DNA from: Vanilla planifolia
Taxonomy: Eukaryota > Streptophyta > Magnoliopsida > Asparagales > Orchidaceae
Assembly: GCA_023846275.1 (NCBI GenBank)
Contig: JAIUJO010000164.1
Span: forward strand, 186,001-250,000
Length of the DNA: 64,000 bases
Reading direction: 5' to 3'
Below, piece after piece: positions 39,179-54,312 of this stretch. A program made the position numbers and the translations under genes. The first letter of the stretch is position 1. Every line of letters begins with the position of its first letter. Under the pieces are notes generated by a model. The model searched no databases. It was not told where the DNA came from and saw only the letters and a program-made list of their open reading frames with translations.

Positions 39179-42100
39179 TGTGTGTGTGTGTGTATATATT
39201 TGTATGTGTGTGTACATGTTTGTGTGTACATAAGCATAGATACATACACGTGTGCACATGTGCCTTTGTATGAATTGCATGTGCATGTGTGTGAGAGTAT
39301 GATCATGTGTATGTATCCACATGTGTGTTTGTGTGCATGCATGCTAGTATTTTTATGTGTGTGTGAGTGTGCATGTGTGTATATGTGTTTGTGTGTATTT
39401 ATGTATTTGTGATTCTATTTGTATATGCATATATTTGTGCATTTATGAGTGTGTGAAAGGGCATGAGTGTTTGTGTGTGTGTGTGTACCTATGCATGTGC
39501 ATGTGTGCTCGTGTACGTGCGCATATGTGTGTATCTATGTGTGTTTTTGTGTTTGTGTGATTTTGAGCATGTTTGTGTATGTGGGCATGTGCATTGTTGC
39601 TTTTGTGCATGTTTGCATGCATGTATGTGTGTGAGCATGTTTGCATTCATGTGTGTGGATTTGTGTGTGCCTAGTTGCATTCATGTATACTTATTTGTGT
39701 GTGTGTGTGTTTGTGTGCATGTTTGTGCATGTGTGTGTGTGTCTGCTTGTGTTTATGCATCAGTATGCATATGTGTGAACATATGTATGTTCGTATGTTC
39801 ATTTATGTACATCTGCTCATGCATGTGTACGCATTGGTGCATATATGTGGGTGTACATTTGTGTATGCATGCAAGTTTGTTTGTATGTATGTGTAGGGAA
39901 GAACACATACATGTGTGTGTGGGTGGGTGTAGTTGTTTGTGTGAATGCATGTGGGTGTGCACTTGTGTTCATGTGTGCATGTACATGTGCATGTGCTTCT
40001 GTGTGTGCATATGTGCATGCATGTGTGTTCATGCATCTTTGTGTGTGCTAGCATATGCATGCATGGGTGTGTTTATGCATGGTTGTGTGTGCATGACTAT
40101 GCATGTTCTTGTGTTCACATGTGTATGTATGAATCTATGTGTTTGTGCATAAGTTTTTGTATTTGCGCATGTGCATAAGTGCATGCATGTGTGTGTTTGT
40201 GTATGTGGGCAAGAGTTTGAGGGTGTGTGCACATGCATGTGTAATCTATGCATGTGTATGTTTGTGTATATTTGTGTGTGTGTTTGTTTGCATGTGTGTG
40301 TGTGAGAGAGCATTTGTTGAAGTGTGTTTGAGTGTGTGTGTATTTATGTACATGTGCTTGAGTGTGTGTACATGTGTTTGTGTACACTTGTGTACATGTG
40401 TGTTTGTACTTGCTTTTTGTGACTATAAATTTGTGCATGTGTTGTGCATCTGTTCTTGCATGTGTGTATGTTCATGTGTTTATATTTGTGTGTATATGCA
40501 TGTTTGTATGCCTATGTGTGTCTGCACAATTGTGTGCATACGATTGTATGTGTGCATTTGTGCATGTTAGCTTGTTTGTGCATGTATGAGTGTGTGCTTA
40601 TGCATATGTGTAGGTGATCATATTATTTGTGTGTGTGTGTGTGTGTGTGTGTAAATGCTTGTGTGAGTTTGTGGGTGCATGTGTGTGGTTCCATGCATGC
40701 ATATGTGTTTGTCGTTGTGCATGTTCATATGTCTATGTGTGTGTCTGCTTGTGTGTGCATTTGTGCAGGTGTGTGTATGTGTGTTTGTTTATATGCGTGT
40801 GCATATTTGTGTGTGAGAGCAGGTTGTGCCAATATGTGTGCAAGTGCATATGTGTGCATGTGTGCATGCAGACACACACATTTGAGTGTGTGGGTACATG
40901 CATTGATAGTGTGTTCATGTTTGTATGTGATTGAATGTTTGCTTGATTTTGTGTGTGTGTACATGCACACATGTGTGTGGGTGTGAGCATGTCTATTTCC
41001 TTGTCTTTGTCTTTGTCTGTGTGTGTGCATTCATGTATGGGTGCCTGTGTGTGTGCGTGTTTATGTGTTAGTGCATGTTCATGTGTGCATTTGCATGTGT
41101 GTGTATGTTTATGTTTTCGTGCATGTGTGCACATGCATTTGTGCATGGGTGTGTATGTGGTGTGCATGCATTAGTGTGTCTGCATGCTCGTGTATGTGTT
41201 CATTTGTGCTAGTGTTTTAGTATGTGTGTGCGTGTGTGCATGTGCATGTGTTTATATGTTTATGCATGTGTGCATGTGTGTGTTCATGTGTGAGTATTTT
41301 AATGTGTTTCTACATGGGTATGTTTGTGTAGGCGTGTCGTTATGTGCATGCATGCATGTGTCTATGTGAGCACATGCATATGTGTATGTCTTTGTGTTTG
41401 TGTTTGTGTTTATGTGTGTCTGTGCATGTGTTGTTATGTGTGTGTGTTTGTGCTTGTGTGGTTGTGTGTATGTACATGTGTGTGTGCAAATGTGCATGTG
41501 CATGGGTGTAATTATGTGTGCCTATCTTTGTATTCATGCTTCTGTGTGCATGTGTGTTTGTTTCTTTGTGTGTGTATGTGTGTGCATATGGGTTTGCATG
41601 TGTCTCTGGATATGGGAGGGTGCATTGTTTGCATGTGTATGTTTGTATGTGTGTGTGTGTGTATGTGTGGATGTGCATATGTGCGTGCTTGTGTGAGCAT
41701 TTGTGTGTGCATGTGCAAGTGCCTATGCTTGGTGTGTTCGTGTATGTTAGCCATGTTTGCATTCTTGCATGTGTGCATTTGTTCATGTACCTATAGGCCT
41801 ACATGTTTTTCTTTTCGGTGTGCATGCATGCTTACATGTGTGCATGTATGTGATTGCAGGTGAATGCGGGTCTATGCGCACGCGTGTGTGCATGTGCATG
41901 CATGTGCATGCATGTATGCATACGCGTGTGTGCATGTGTGAGTGTGTTTTTATGTGTGTGTGTTTATGCTTGTGTATGTATTTACATGTGCATGTGTGTG
42001 TGCTTTTGGATGTGTATGTTTTTGTGGATGTTTGTGTGAGAAGGTGCAAGTGTGCTCAAGTGTGCATGTATGCATATGCAAGTGCTTGTGTGTGTATGTG

Positions 42101-45100
42101 GGTGTGTGTGCTTTGTGTATGTATAATCATGTGTGTTCTTTTGTGCATGTAGGTGTGTATGTGTTCATGTGCATGTAGATGTGCTCATGTGTGAATCTTT
42201 GATTGTGCATTTGAGTGTGTGCATGGGTGTGTGCGTGTGTGTATGTGCGAGTGCTTATGTGTGCATGTGCATGTGTGTGAATGCTCTTGTACATGCATTT
42301 ATGTGTGTGTTTGTGCACTTCTATGCATGTGAGGATGTGCTTTTGCATGTGTGCATGGGTAGTCTTGTGTGTATGCATTTGTAGGTGTGTATATATGCCT
42401 TCATGTGTGTGTGCATGTGTGTTGGTTTTTCTGTGCCTTTGGGAATCTATGTGTGCGTGTGTGCCCAAGTGTGTGTGCATGTGTATATGTCTATTTGCAT
42501 GCTTGCATGCAAATGTGCATGTGTTTGCATGCTTGCATGCATGCATGTGTGTATGCAAGTGTGTGTTTGTCTATGTGTGTGAGTGTGTCTATGTGTTTGC
42601 ACACATGTGTGTTCATGTATTTTTGTAAGCATATTTATTTGTATGCATGTGGTTATGTGCATGTGTGTGCTTATGTGTATGTGTGCTTGTGTGTTTGTGC
42701 AAGCATGCAAACATGTGCACGTGTTGGTGATTTCATGCATGTATGTGTGTGCATGCATACTTGGGTGTGCATGTGCATGCATGTGTGTACATCTGTATGT
42801 GTGAGTGTGTGAAGAATGTGCGTGGGAATGGAGGTTTGTGTGTGTGAGTGCATATGTGCATGGACATGCATGTGTGTGTTCATGTGCATGCATTTTGTGT
42901 ATGTGCTTGTGCACATGTATGCATGTAAAGGTGTGCATTTGTATATGCAAGCCTGTGCATGTGTGTGGGCACAGCTGTGTCCATATATGCAAGTGCATGT
43001 ATGATTACACATGTGTGTCTTCTTGTGCTGATGCATGTGTGTGTTTGTTTGCTTATGCTTATAGGTGTGTGCATACATGAGTGTGTTTGTGTGCATGTGC
43101 ATGTCTTTGCATGTTTGCATGTATATGTGTGTGTATTTGTGTGCATACATGTATCTGTCTATGTCTATGCATCTGCCTGTGTGTACATATGTGTATGTAC
43201 ATGTTTGTGTATCAGTGTGTTTGTTTATGCACATATCTATATGTGTGTGAGTGCCTACTTTTGTGCATGTATACTTGTGTGCTCATTGTGTGTGCATGTG
43301 TTTGTGTTACCTTACAATTGTGCTTGTGCGTATGTTTCTATGTGTTTATGTTTATATGTGCATGTGCATTCATGCTTGTGCTTGTGCTCGTGTATGTGTA
43401 CATGTGTGGTTGTATGTGTGCATGGGTGCTTGTGCACTTATGTGTGTGTGTTCGTGTGCCAACATATGTGTGTGTGTGTTTCTATGTGTGTGTATGCATG
43501 TGTCGATGTTTGGAAGCTTGTTTGTGTGTGTTTGTATGCATGTGTATGTGTGTGTGTACATGTATGGTTGCGTGTGTAGTTTGCCTGTCTATCTTTGTGT
43601 GCATGTGTGTGTGTTAATGTGCATGTGTGTGTACGTTTATGTGTGTGCTTGTGTATGCATGTATGTGTGTATGTGGATTTAGGGGTATGTGTATGTGCAT
43701 ATGTGTGTATCTATTCATTTGCACATGTGAATGTGTGTGTGTAGGAGCATGTGTGTGTCTATGTCAATGTGTGTGGTTATGTGTGGGTATTTCTATGTGT
43801 GCAAGTGTGTGTGTGACACTACATGAGTGCACTTGTGTGCATGCATGTGTATGGTGTATGTGTGTCAAAACATGTGTGTATGTGCATGTATGTTTGTGTT
43901 TGTATGCATGTGCGTGTGTATGTGCATATTAAAATGTGATTTTTGTATACATGCATTTGCATGTGTATGTGCGTATGTGAACATATACACATACAAATGT
44001 GTGTGTGCATGTGTGTGCATCTATTAGTATAAATAGCTCACATGCACGCATGTGTGCATGTGATTACAAGTGTATGATTGTGGCTGCATTTGTTTGTGTA
44101 GCTATGGGTGCATACATGTGTTGATTTGTGCATGTGTGTGTGTGTGTTTATTGACATGAGTTTGTGTGTTCGTTTTTGTGCATGTGTGTGCTTATGTGTA
44201 TGTGTGTGTGTATGCATGTATGCATATGTGTGTGTGTGCATGTGTGCGTTTATTCATTTGCATGCATGCACATGTGCGTGTCTGTGAGTGTGCATGTGTG
44301 TATGTGTATAGTTGTGTGCATGGGTATTTGTATGTGTGAAAGTGTATGAGGCTGTGTATGAGTGCATGTGTGTGTGCATATGATCACAAGTGTGTATGGG
44401 TGCATGCTTTTGTGTGTTAATGTGTGCATGTGTATGTGTCTGTAGGATTATATGCAAAAGTGTGTACTTGTGTTTGCATGTCTGTGTACATGTGCTTGTG
44501 TGTTTATATGCACATATGTATTGGTGCATGTTTGTGCATATGTGTGTGCTAGTGCACATGGGTGTACATGTGCATGTGAGTGTGTCTGTATATGTATGTG
44601 CATGTGTGTGCATGTGTGCACATGTGTGCATGCATGTGTCGATATGTATATGCATATGTGTGTGTACTTGAGTGTGCGTGCACATGTGTGCATGTGCGTA
44701 TGTGTGTGTGCATGTGAGTGTTTGTGTACAGGTGAGCATGTGCTTGCTTGTATGTAAGCATTCATGCATATATGTGTGCATCTATGTGTGTGTGTGTGTG
44801 TACATGTATAAATGTATGCATATTTGTGTATGTGTGTGTGTTTGTGCTAACATGTGTAGGGGCTTGTGTGTGTGTTTATGTTTGTGTACGAGTGTGTGTA
44901 CATTTGTGTATGTGGGCATGTATATGTGTGCATGTGCGTGTGTTAGTACACCTACGTGTGAGTATTTGTTTGTGTGTATGTGTGCATATATATACACTTG
45001 TCTCTTTGTGAGTACGTGTGTGAGTCTACTTGTGAGTGTGCATAAGTGTGTGCATGCTTGTGCATATGCATGTGTGTGCACATGTAGGTGTGTGTGTTCG

Positions 45101-48100
45101 AGTGTTCTTCCATGTGTGTGTGTGAGTATGTGTGTGAGTGCATGCATGCCTATACATGTGACTGTGTGTGCATGTTTGTGTTTATATGTGTGTATGTGTG
45201 TATGTGTGCATGTTTATGCACTTTTATGTGTGCCTTTTTTGCATGTAAATTTGCTTATATCTATGTATGTGTGCATGAGTAAGGGTACATTTGTTTGTGT
45301 GTGCATGTTAATAGGTGGCTACAGACATGTGTGTAAGTATGTCTGAGCATGCTTGTGTGTCTGGATCCATGTGTGAGTTTTTTTTGTGTGTATTGTGTGC
45401 ATTTGTTTGCATGTGTGTGCATGCACATGAGTGTGTGTATATGTACTTATGTTTGTGTGGTTGCATGTGTATGTGCTTGTGTGCATGCAGTCATGTGTGT
45501 GTGTGTGTGTCTTTGTGTTTATGATTGTGGGCATGTATGTGTGCAAGTGCAAGTGTATGTATGAGTGTGCATCTATGTATGTATGTTAGTGTGTTAGTAT
45601 GCTTATGAGTGGGAGCATGCATGCATGTAATGAAGTGTGTATCTGCACTCACTTGTGTGCATGTTTGTGTGTTTTGTGTATTTGAGTGTGTGTATGTGTG
45701 GGTGGGCATGTGTGAGGGTGTGTATGAGTGTGTGTGCATGTGTACTAGTGTGTGTATGGTTTTGTGTGTGTGTGTGTGTGGTTATAGGCATGCACTTGTG
45801 TATGTGTCTATGTGTGTGTGTGTGCATGTGTGAGTGCGAGTGTACGTGTGTGCATCTTTGCATATGCGTGTGCTTGTGTGTGCACATATGCATATGTTTT
45901 GTATGCTCGTGCACTTGACTGCATGTATGTGCTGCTTGTGCTTGTATGTAGACATGTGTGTGTATGTGTGTATATGTGCACATTTGCATGTGTGTCTATG
46001 CATGTGCATGCATATATATGTGCATGTGCATGACAACATGTGATTCTGTGACTATATGTGTGTGTGTGATTATGTGTGTATTTGAGTGGGTGCATGTGTG
46101 CTTGCACATGAATGTATGTGTACATGTATGTGTGTGTGTGCGTGCATGCGAGTGTTGCATATGCATTTGTGTGGTTTTGGGTTTGTGTGTGTGTGCCTGT
46201 GCCTGCATGTTTATGCATGTGGGCATTTGTGTTGGTGTTTGATTGTGTGTGTGTTCTTATGTGTGTGCATGTGTTCCTATGTCTTTCTTAGTGTGTGTGC
46301 ATGAGTTTTGTTGTTGTCCATGTGCATGTGTGTGTATGTCTACTTCCATGTGCATGTATGTATGTGTGTGTTGGTGTGTTGTGAATGAGAATGTGTGTGT
46401 GTGTTTATGTACATGTGTTTGTTTGTGTAAGCATGTGCACGTGCATGTGTGCGCCTACATGTGTGAGTTTTGTGTTTATTTGTGTTTATGTGTGCAAAGG
46501 TGTGTGTGCATTTGTGCTTGTGTACTCATGTGTGCGGGTGTGTTTAGGTGTTCACATGTGTGTGTGTATGTGCAAGAGTGCATATGTGTACATGCGCATG
46601 GGCCATGTGTGTGCATGTGTGTGTGATCATGTGCATGTGTTTGATAATGCATGTTTGTCTACACGTTTGTGTGCATGTGTTTTAATGTAAGTGTTCCTAT
46701 TTGTGCTTGTGTGTGTGAGTGTTTCTACACATGTTTGTGCATGTAAGAATCCACATGCATGCAAGTAAGTATGCATGTGTGTGAGTTTTAGTTGTTGGTG
46801 CATGCATGCTTGTTTATGCATATGTGTGCTTTTGCATGTGTCTGTGTGTATTTACTTATGCATGTGTGTGTGTGTGCCTATGTGTGTGTGTGTGCACTCA
46901 CATATGTGCATATATACATTCAAGTGTGCATGTGTGAGTTTGTGTGTGTGCTTGTATACTTGTCTAGGTGCATATTTGTCTGTATATGTTTACATGTATG
47001 TGGTTGTGTGTGTAAGTGTATTTATACATATTTGTGATGTGTTTGTGCCTATGTTTGGGTGTGCACATGTGTGTGTATGCATTTGTAATTGTTTGCATGC
47101 ATGTGTGCATGCATTTGTGCATGCATGGGTGTGTGTATGTATGTTGTCATCTGTGTGTCTTATGTGTGTTTATGCAAATGTGTGTGTGTTTTTGTGCATG
47201 CATATGGGTTGGTATGTATGGTTGCATAGGAGCAAGTGTATGCATGGGCGTGTGCATGTGTGTGAGTACGTGGTTGTATGTGTGTGCATGCATATGTGTG
47301 GGTGTGTGCACTTGTGTGTGAGTTTTGTGTGAATGTTTATATGTGTGTGTGTGGGCATGGATATGTGAAAGAATTTGTGTGTGGATGGGTGTGTGTGCAT
47401 GCGCTTATGTGTGAGTGCATTTGTGTGTGTGTTTGTATGCATAGGAGTATGTGTGTTTGTGCTTGTGTGTTGGTTTAAGCATATGTGTGCATGTTTGTCT
47501 ACATGTGTGTGTGTGTGTGTGTGCATATGTGTGGGTGTGTGTGCACGTGTGCTTGCAGGTGTGTGCATAGCTGTGTGTGTATGTGCATGTGTGTTTGTGT
47601 GTGTGCATGTATGTATGCATGTTTGTGTGGATTTGTGTGTGAGTTTTGTGTGCACGTGTGTGTATATTTTTTTATGTGTGTGCAGGAAAACATGTGTATG
47701 TGTGTATATGTTTGTGTTATTATGGGTGCATGCATTTGTGTGTGTGTATGCACTTTTGTGTATGTGTGAATTCTTATGTGTGTTTGTATGTTTGTGCACT
47801 AGCATCTTAGTAGATATGCATGCATACTTGCAAGCTTATGTGAGTATATTTGTGTGATTGTTTATGTGTGTGTTTGTAGGTGTATGAGCTTCTCCATCAA
47901 TGGGTGTGTTCATGCATGTGTGAGTGCATGTATGTAAACTCATGCTTGTGTGTGACTGGATTTATGTGCATATGTGTGAGTGTGCTTGAATGTTGATTGT
48001 GCATATTTTCGTGTTTGTGCATGTGTGCAAGTGGGTGTGCATGCATGTGCATGTTTTCTTAAGAGTGTGCATGTGAGTATTTACATGTTCATGTGTGCAT

Positions 48101-51100
48101 GGATGTGCATGTGAATGTGTGTGCGAGAAATTATTTATGTACACCCATATGCATGTGAGTGTGTGCATGTGTGTGTACATGTGCATGCATGGGTACTCGT
48201 GCATATGAATATGTGTCCGTGACTATGCATATGAGTGCATGTTTGTGAGTCTATGCCCTTAAGTGAGTGCATCTACGTGTATCTATTTGTGGGCGTGTAC
48301 GATGGGCATGCTTGCATGAATGTGTGTATTCATGTGTGTGAGTTTGTATGCATGTGTCTATGTGGGTATGAATGTGAATTATGCATTGGCTTGGGTCGGT
48401 GTGTGCTCGTGTGTGTATGTGAGTGTGTGCATGCATGTATGTCTATGTGTGTATGTGTGTGCATGTGTTTACGTGGGTGTGCATGTGCGTGTATGGGTGT
48501 GTGCACGTGCACATGCACACGTGTGCTTGTGTTCATGTTTAAGTGTGTGCATACATGTGCACGTGTTTGTATGTGTGTGTGAGTATGCATACATGCTTGT
48601 GTTTTTGTGTGTGTGTGTCTATAAGTGTTCATATCTATGTGTGTAAGTCTACACAAGCATGTTCTTGTGTGAATGCATGTGTGTGTGTTTCTATGTTTGT
48701 ATGTGTGAGTGTGCTTCAACATGTTTCTGTGTGTTTGTGTGCATGTGCATTTATGTTTGTGTGAGTGCATGCATTTGTTTGTGTGTGTGTGTGCATTTGA
48801 GTGCTTCAGTGCACATGTGCTTGTATGTGCCTATGCATGCATGTGTTTGTATGGGTGCATCTTTGTGTGTGTGTACAAGCATGTATAAGTTCTTGTGTAT
48901 GTGTATGTACTTGTATATGTGATGTGTTGCTACTTTTGTGTCTTTGTATGTGAAAATGAGTGTGCATAGGTGTGTGCACACACATGTGTGTACCTATGTG
49001 TGTGTGTGTGTGTTCATTTAATAAAGTGGATATGTTTGCATGTGTGCATGTGTGTGCATGTGTGTGTGCTTACATGAGTGCATGCATGCATGTGTATATG
49101 TGTGTGTGCTTTAGTGTGTTCGGATGTGTCTATGTGTTGATGTCTGCATGTGCATGCTCGTGTGTGTGCATGCCTATGTGTTAGTTTATATATGTGATTT
49201 TGTGGTGTGCATGTGTGTGTATGTGTACATCTACTTCTGTGTGTGTGTGTGCATTAATATGTTCAAGTGCATTTGTGTATATGTGCATGCATGTATAAGC
49301 CTATGCATGTGAGCATGTTTGCATGCTCATGCATGTCTGTTCATCTGCATGTGTTTGTGCATGTGCATTTGTGTGTAAGTATGAGTGTGTTTATGCATGT
49401 GCATGTGCATCTGTATGTATGTGTGAGAGAAGTTTGTGTGTATGATGGTACCTATATGTGCATGTATGTGTGTACGTTCATGTGAGGTGGTATGCATGTG
49501 CGTGTGCACATGTTTCAACATGTGTGTGTATGTACATGTTTGTGTGTGTATGCAGACATGCTTGTCTATCTATTAGCATGCACTTGTGTGTGGTTGTGTA
49601 TGCATATGTGTGTGTGTCGACAGGGGTGCATTTGCATCCATTTGTGTGTTCATCAACATGTGTGAGTGTGTGTACATGTGTGTGGATGTTTGTGCGTGTG
49701 TGTTTGTGTGCATGTGTGTGTCTACATGTTAGTGTTTGTATGTGCATGCATGTGCAGAGTGTGTGTGTGTGCATGTATGTATTCATTTGCATGCATGTCT
49801 ATGCATGTGCATGTGTGTGCATGGGTATGTGTGTGTATGTGTGTATGTATGTGTGTATTCTTCCAAGTTTACTTATGTGATTGCCTATGGATGTCTGTGC
49901 ATTTCTATATGTGCATGTTTATGCTTATGAGTGTGAGTGTGTGTCTGTTTGCTAGTGTGTGTGCATATGCATGCATGGTCTTGTGTATGCGTGACCATGT
50001 ATGTGTCTTTCTATTTATATGTGTAAGCATATTTATCTGTGTTTGTGTGTGTGTGTGTAGGTGTGTGTGTATGTATGCGTATGCATGGGTGTGTATTCAT
50101 GTGTTTGGACAAACTAATGCACATGTGTTCTTATGTGCATGTGTGCTTTCCTATGCATGTGAATATTCATGTTTGTCTTTATGTGAGTTCATGTCTATGA
50201 GTGTATATGTGCATATGCATATGCATGTGTTTGTGTGCTTTAATTATGTGTGTGCTCTTGTGTGCACATAGATGTGTGTGCGTGTGTGTACGTGCATGTG
50301 TGTGTTCAAGTGCATACATATGTTTATGCATATTTTTGGGTGTTTGTGTGTGCATACATGCTCTTGTGCTTGTGTGCATGTGCATGTGTGTGTGTATGCA
50401 TGTGTTTGTGTATGTATATGTATATGTATGTGTGTGTGCATGCTCTTGTGTGTGTGTGTGTGTGCGTGTGTCTACATGCATGGGTAAGAGTGTGTGTACA
50501 TGTGTATGCGTGTGAATGTATATGCATGTGTGTGTACATGTTTGTGCATAAGCTTGTATGTGTGTGCACGTGTTCAAATGTGTGTGTGCATGTGCATGCA
50601 TATGCTCATGTGTGTGTTTACATTTGTATGTGTGTGTGCGTGTGAATACAAATGTAGATGTGTGTATGTGTGTGCATTTTTTTTTGTGTGTTTGTATTGT
50701 TTCTATATGTGTGCAAGTGTGTTTGTGCTTTTATGCATATGTGCATGCTCATTCATGTGCATGTGCTTTGCTTTGTGCGAGTGTGTATGCATGTGGGCAT
50801 GTGCATATGTGTATGAGGGTTTGTGCACTTTTTTGTACATGAATGTGTCTACATGTTTGTGTATGTTTGCATATGTGTGTGCATGTGTACTTGTGTGTTT
50901 TTGTGTCCATGTGTATATGCATGCATGCATGCATGTGTGTGTGTGTGCATGTCTGTGTATGTGTGTACACAAGTGTTTGTGTCTTCATGTTTGCATTTAT
51001 GTCTACTTTTGCCCATGCATTTGCATATTTGTGCTATTGTATGTGCATGTGTGCAAGTGTGCATATGTTTTTCATCGTGTAACATACGTACATGTATGTG

Positions 51101-54100
51101 TATGTATGTGTTTGCAGGCATGTGTGTTTGTAGGTTTGGATGCATGTGTGCATTTTTGTATTCCTGTGTATGCATTTGTGTGTATGTGCATGTTTTTTGT
51201 CTATGCATGTGTGCATGCATGTGTGTGTTTGTGTGTGCACACATGTGTACCTTTGTGTGTGTGTGTGTGTGTGTGTGCATAGGAACACATCTGTGATGTG
51301 TATGTTTCTGTGCATGCATACATGTGTTTGTTCATATGCATGGATGGTCATGAGCATGTTCATAGATTTGTGTGTGAGTGTTAGTTTTGATTTGTGTGCA
51401 TGTGTTTATGTGAGCTTGTGTATGTGTGTGCATGTATATTTCTATGCATGTTTGTGTGCACTTCATTCTTTATCCTTGTGTGTATATATCTGTTTGTGCA
51501 TATGTGTCTATGTGTGCATGTATGCATTTGTATATTTTGTGCATTTTTGGATGTGAGTGTTTATTTGTTTGCTTGTATGTGTCTATGTGTGCATGTGTGC
51601 ATCCATGTGTTTTTGTGTTGTATGCACATGTGTGCATGTGTGTGTGTGTATGTGTTTGTGGGTATTTGTGCACTTATGTGCATGCATATGCATGCCTATG
51701 TGTACATCTGTATATGTATGTGTGCATATGTGTATGTGTACATATATGCATTTTTGTGGATGTGCAAATGTATGTGCATACATGTGTGCATGCGTGTGTG
51801 TGTTCATGTATGCTTAGGTGTATGTTCTTATAGGTGTGCATGTGTGATACAAACCTGTGCATGTGCACATTTATGCTTGTGCATATGCATGTGTATTTGT
51901 GTGCCTGTTCCTAAGCACACGTCTATGTGCATGTTCATGGGCTTATGTGAGTGAGGGTGCAAGTGTGTGTGTACATGTATGTCTGTGCATGTTTGAATGT
52001 GTGTATACGTGTGTGTAAATGTGTGGGTGTTCATATGAGATTACGTGTGTAAGTGTATGTTTGTGTTTGCCTGTATGTAAGTTCATGTGCTTATTTTTGT
52101 GCATGTTTTGCTTGTGTGCATGTGTGTGTCTATGGATGGATGTGTATGAATGTGTGTACCTCAATGATACTACTTGTGTGTGCATGCAATTGTATTGGGG
52201 TGTGCATGAGTTTGTGTGTTCATGTGCATGTATGTGCATGCATGTCAAAGTGTTTGCATTCATGTGTTTATGAATTTTTTTGTCCATGCAAACGTGTAGG
52301 AGTGTCCACAAGTGTGCATGTGTTCATGCACATGCATGTGTGCACATACTATTGTAGGCATGTGTTCGAACGCACGTGCTTGTGCATGCGGGTGTGTGTG
52401 CATGCATGTTTTTTATTTGTGCATTTGTTTGTGTATGCATGCATGTGTTTATGTGTGTGTGATCCTATGAGTGTGCATTTGTGTGTGTGTGTGTGAGTGC
52501 ATGTGTGCATGTGTGAACATAGGCATGTGTGTATGCATATGTGTGTGTTTATGCTTATATGTGTTCTTGCATAAGTAAGAATGTGCATGTACATGTTTAT
52601 ACCTCTATGTGTATGTATGTGTGCTGGTACATCTGTGTACGTGTGTGTGTTTCCATGCACATGCATATGTGTACGTGCATGTGTGTGTGTCTACAAGCAT
52701 GTGCATATGTGTGTGCTTATATGCATGTTTTTGTTTTGGTTTGTGCATGTGTGTGTGCTTGTTCATCCACAAGCATGTGTGTACTGGAGTTCGTGTGTAT
52801 GTGCGTGTGCATGTGCATGCATGTGTGTGCGTGGTGCATGTTTATGTGTGTATGTACATGCATGCATATTTGTGTAGACATTTATGATATTTATATGTGT
52901 GTGTATATGAACATGTAAGTGTACTTAGGCACATGTGCATACTTATATGTGCTTTTGTTTCTATGTGTATTTGTGTGTGTGCATGTGTGTGATTACGTGA
53001 TTGTGTGTGTGCATGTGTTTTTGTGTATGTATGAGCATATGTCTACAAGAGTGTGTGTGGGCATGTGTGTTTGCATGTATGTGTTCTTGTGTGCTCTTGT
53101 GTATTTGTGCGTGTATGTGCATGTGCATGCACATAAGTGTGTGTTTATGTGTGTTATTTTGTACATGTGAGAGCACAAGCAAGTGTGTGTATGTGTGTGT
53201 GAGCATGTGTGTGTATGTGCTTCAATGCATGTGTGGGTACATGTTTTGGGTACTTATGCTTGAGTGTGTGTTTGTGTGTTTACATGTATTCATGTGTGAA
53301 TGTGTGTGTGTGTGTTCAAACATGCATGTGTGGTTGTTTATCTGTGCATGTGTATTTTTGCAAGTGTGTATGCGTGTATATTTGCATTTGGACATGTGTG
53401 AATGTGTGAATGTATTCATGTGTATGTAAGTGTGTGTGTGTGTGTGCTTGTGTGAATGTGTGCATGTGTGTATGTTTGTACTTTTGTATGTGTGTATGTG
53501 TGCATATGAGTATGCATGCATGTGTGCATCTATGTATGCACGTGTGTGGTTGTGAATGTGTGCTTACATGTGTGCATGCATTAGTGTGGATGGACACATG
53601 TGTCTATTCTTATGTGTGCATGTGTGTGTGCAAGTTTGCATGTACATGGGTTGGTGGGTGTAGGTGTGTGTGGTGTGTACATGAGTGTGTGAGTTGGTGC
53701 ATATATATGTGTGTGTGCATGTGTGTGTGGGAAAGTGTGTGTACATGTGTGTGGGCCTGTACATTTGCATTTGAGTGTGTGCATGTGTATCTGCATGTGT
53801 GTGCATTTGCTTGTGCATGTAAGTTTATGAGTGTGTTTGAATATGTGCGTGTATGTGTTTGTTTGTGCATATGTGAGTGTGGGTGCACGTGTAAGTGTAA
53901 ATGTGTGTGTGCATAGGTGTTTGTGTGTATGGATGTGGGCATGTATGATTGTGTGTACATGCATGTGTTGCCATCTATTTGCTTGTGTGTGCATGTGTGC
54001 ACATATATGTATGTGTATGATTTTGTGAGCGTGCAAGCGTGTTTGTCTGTTAATGTGCAAATTCATGTGTATGTGTGCACATGTGTGTGTATGTGTGTGC

Positions 54101-54312
54101 ATGGTTATGTGTGTGGCTTTGTGCATATGCATGTGCATGTGTATGTGCATGCTTGCATGCTTGTTTATGTATGTGTTTATATGTGTGTGTTCATCTATTC
54201 ATATGTGTATATGTGTATGTGAGTGTTTTTATGTGCGTAGTTTGTGTGTAAGTGTGTATGAATGCATGTGTATGTGTACATGAATGTGTGTGAGTGTGTG
54301 TGCATGTTTGTA

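Larger units (their letters stand above)
18473..54312 (+). repeat. TG-rich satellite-like array, block 2
   Basis: About 35.8 kb with the same words and orientation as block 1 (TGTG, GCATG, ACATG, TATG). It contains the longest pure (TG)n run seen (19113-19148), several (TGCA)n runs, and the 798-base higher-order repeat at 37529-39178. Composition is homogeneous across the block. No AT-rich island as large as 18286-18472 occurs, only short departures such as 21030-21090, 30420-30470 and 54313 onward. Open frames of up to about 270 codons are Cys/Val/Met/His or His/Thr/Met repeats and are not called as genes. Confidence 0.95.

Noticed and set aside
48495-48530. G-box (CACGTG) as a promoter element
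   Set aside because: It sits in GTGCACGTGCACATGCACACGTGTGC-like repeat text with no gene or TATA-like context nearby; such words arise by chance in this array.
1808-54283. Many open frames of 60-280 codons on both strands across the TG array
   Set aside because: They overlap in several frames at once, consist only of Cys/Val/Met/His/Tyr/Phe or His/Thr/Met/Tyr words expected from TG/CA repeats, and show no domain or start context. They are compositional artefacts.
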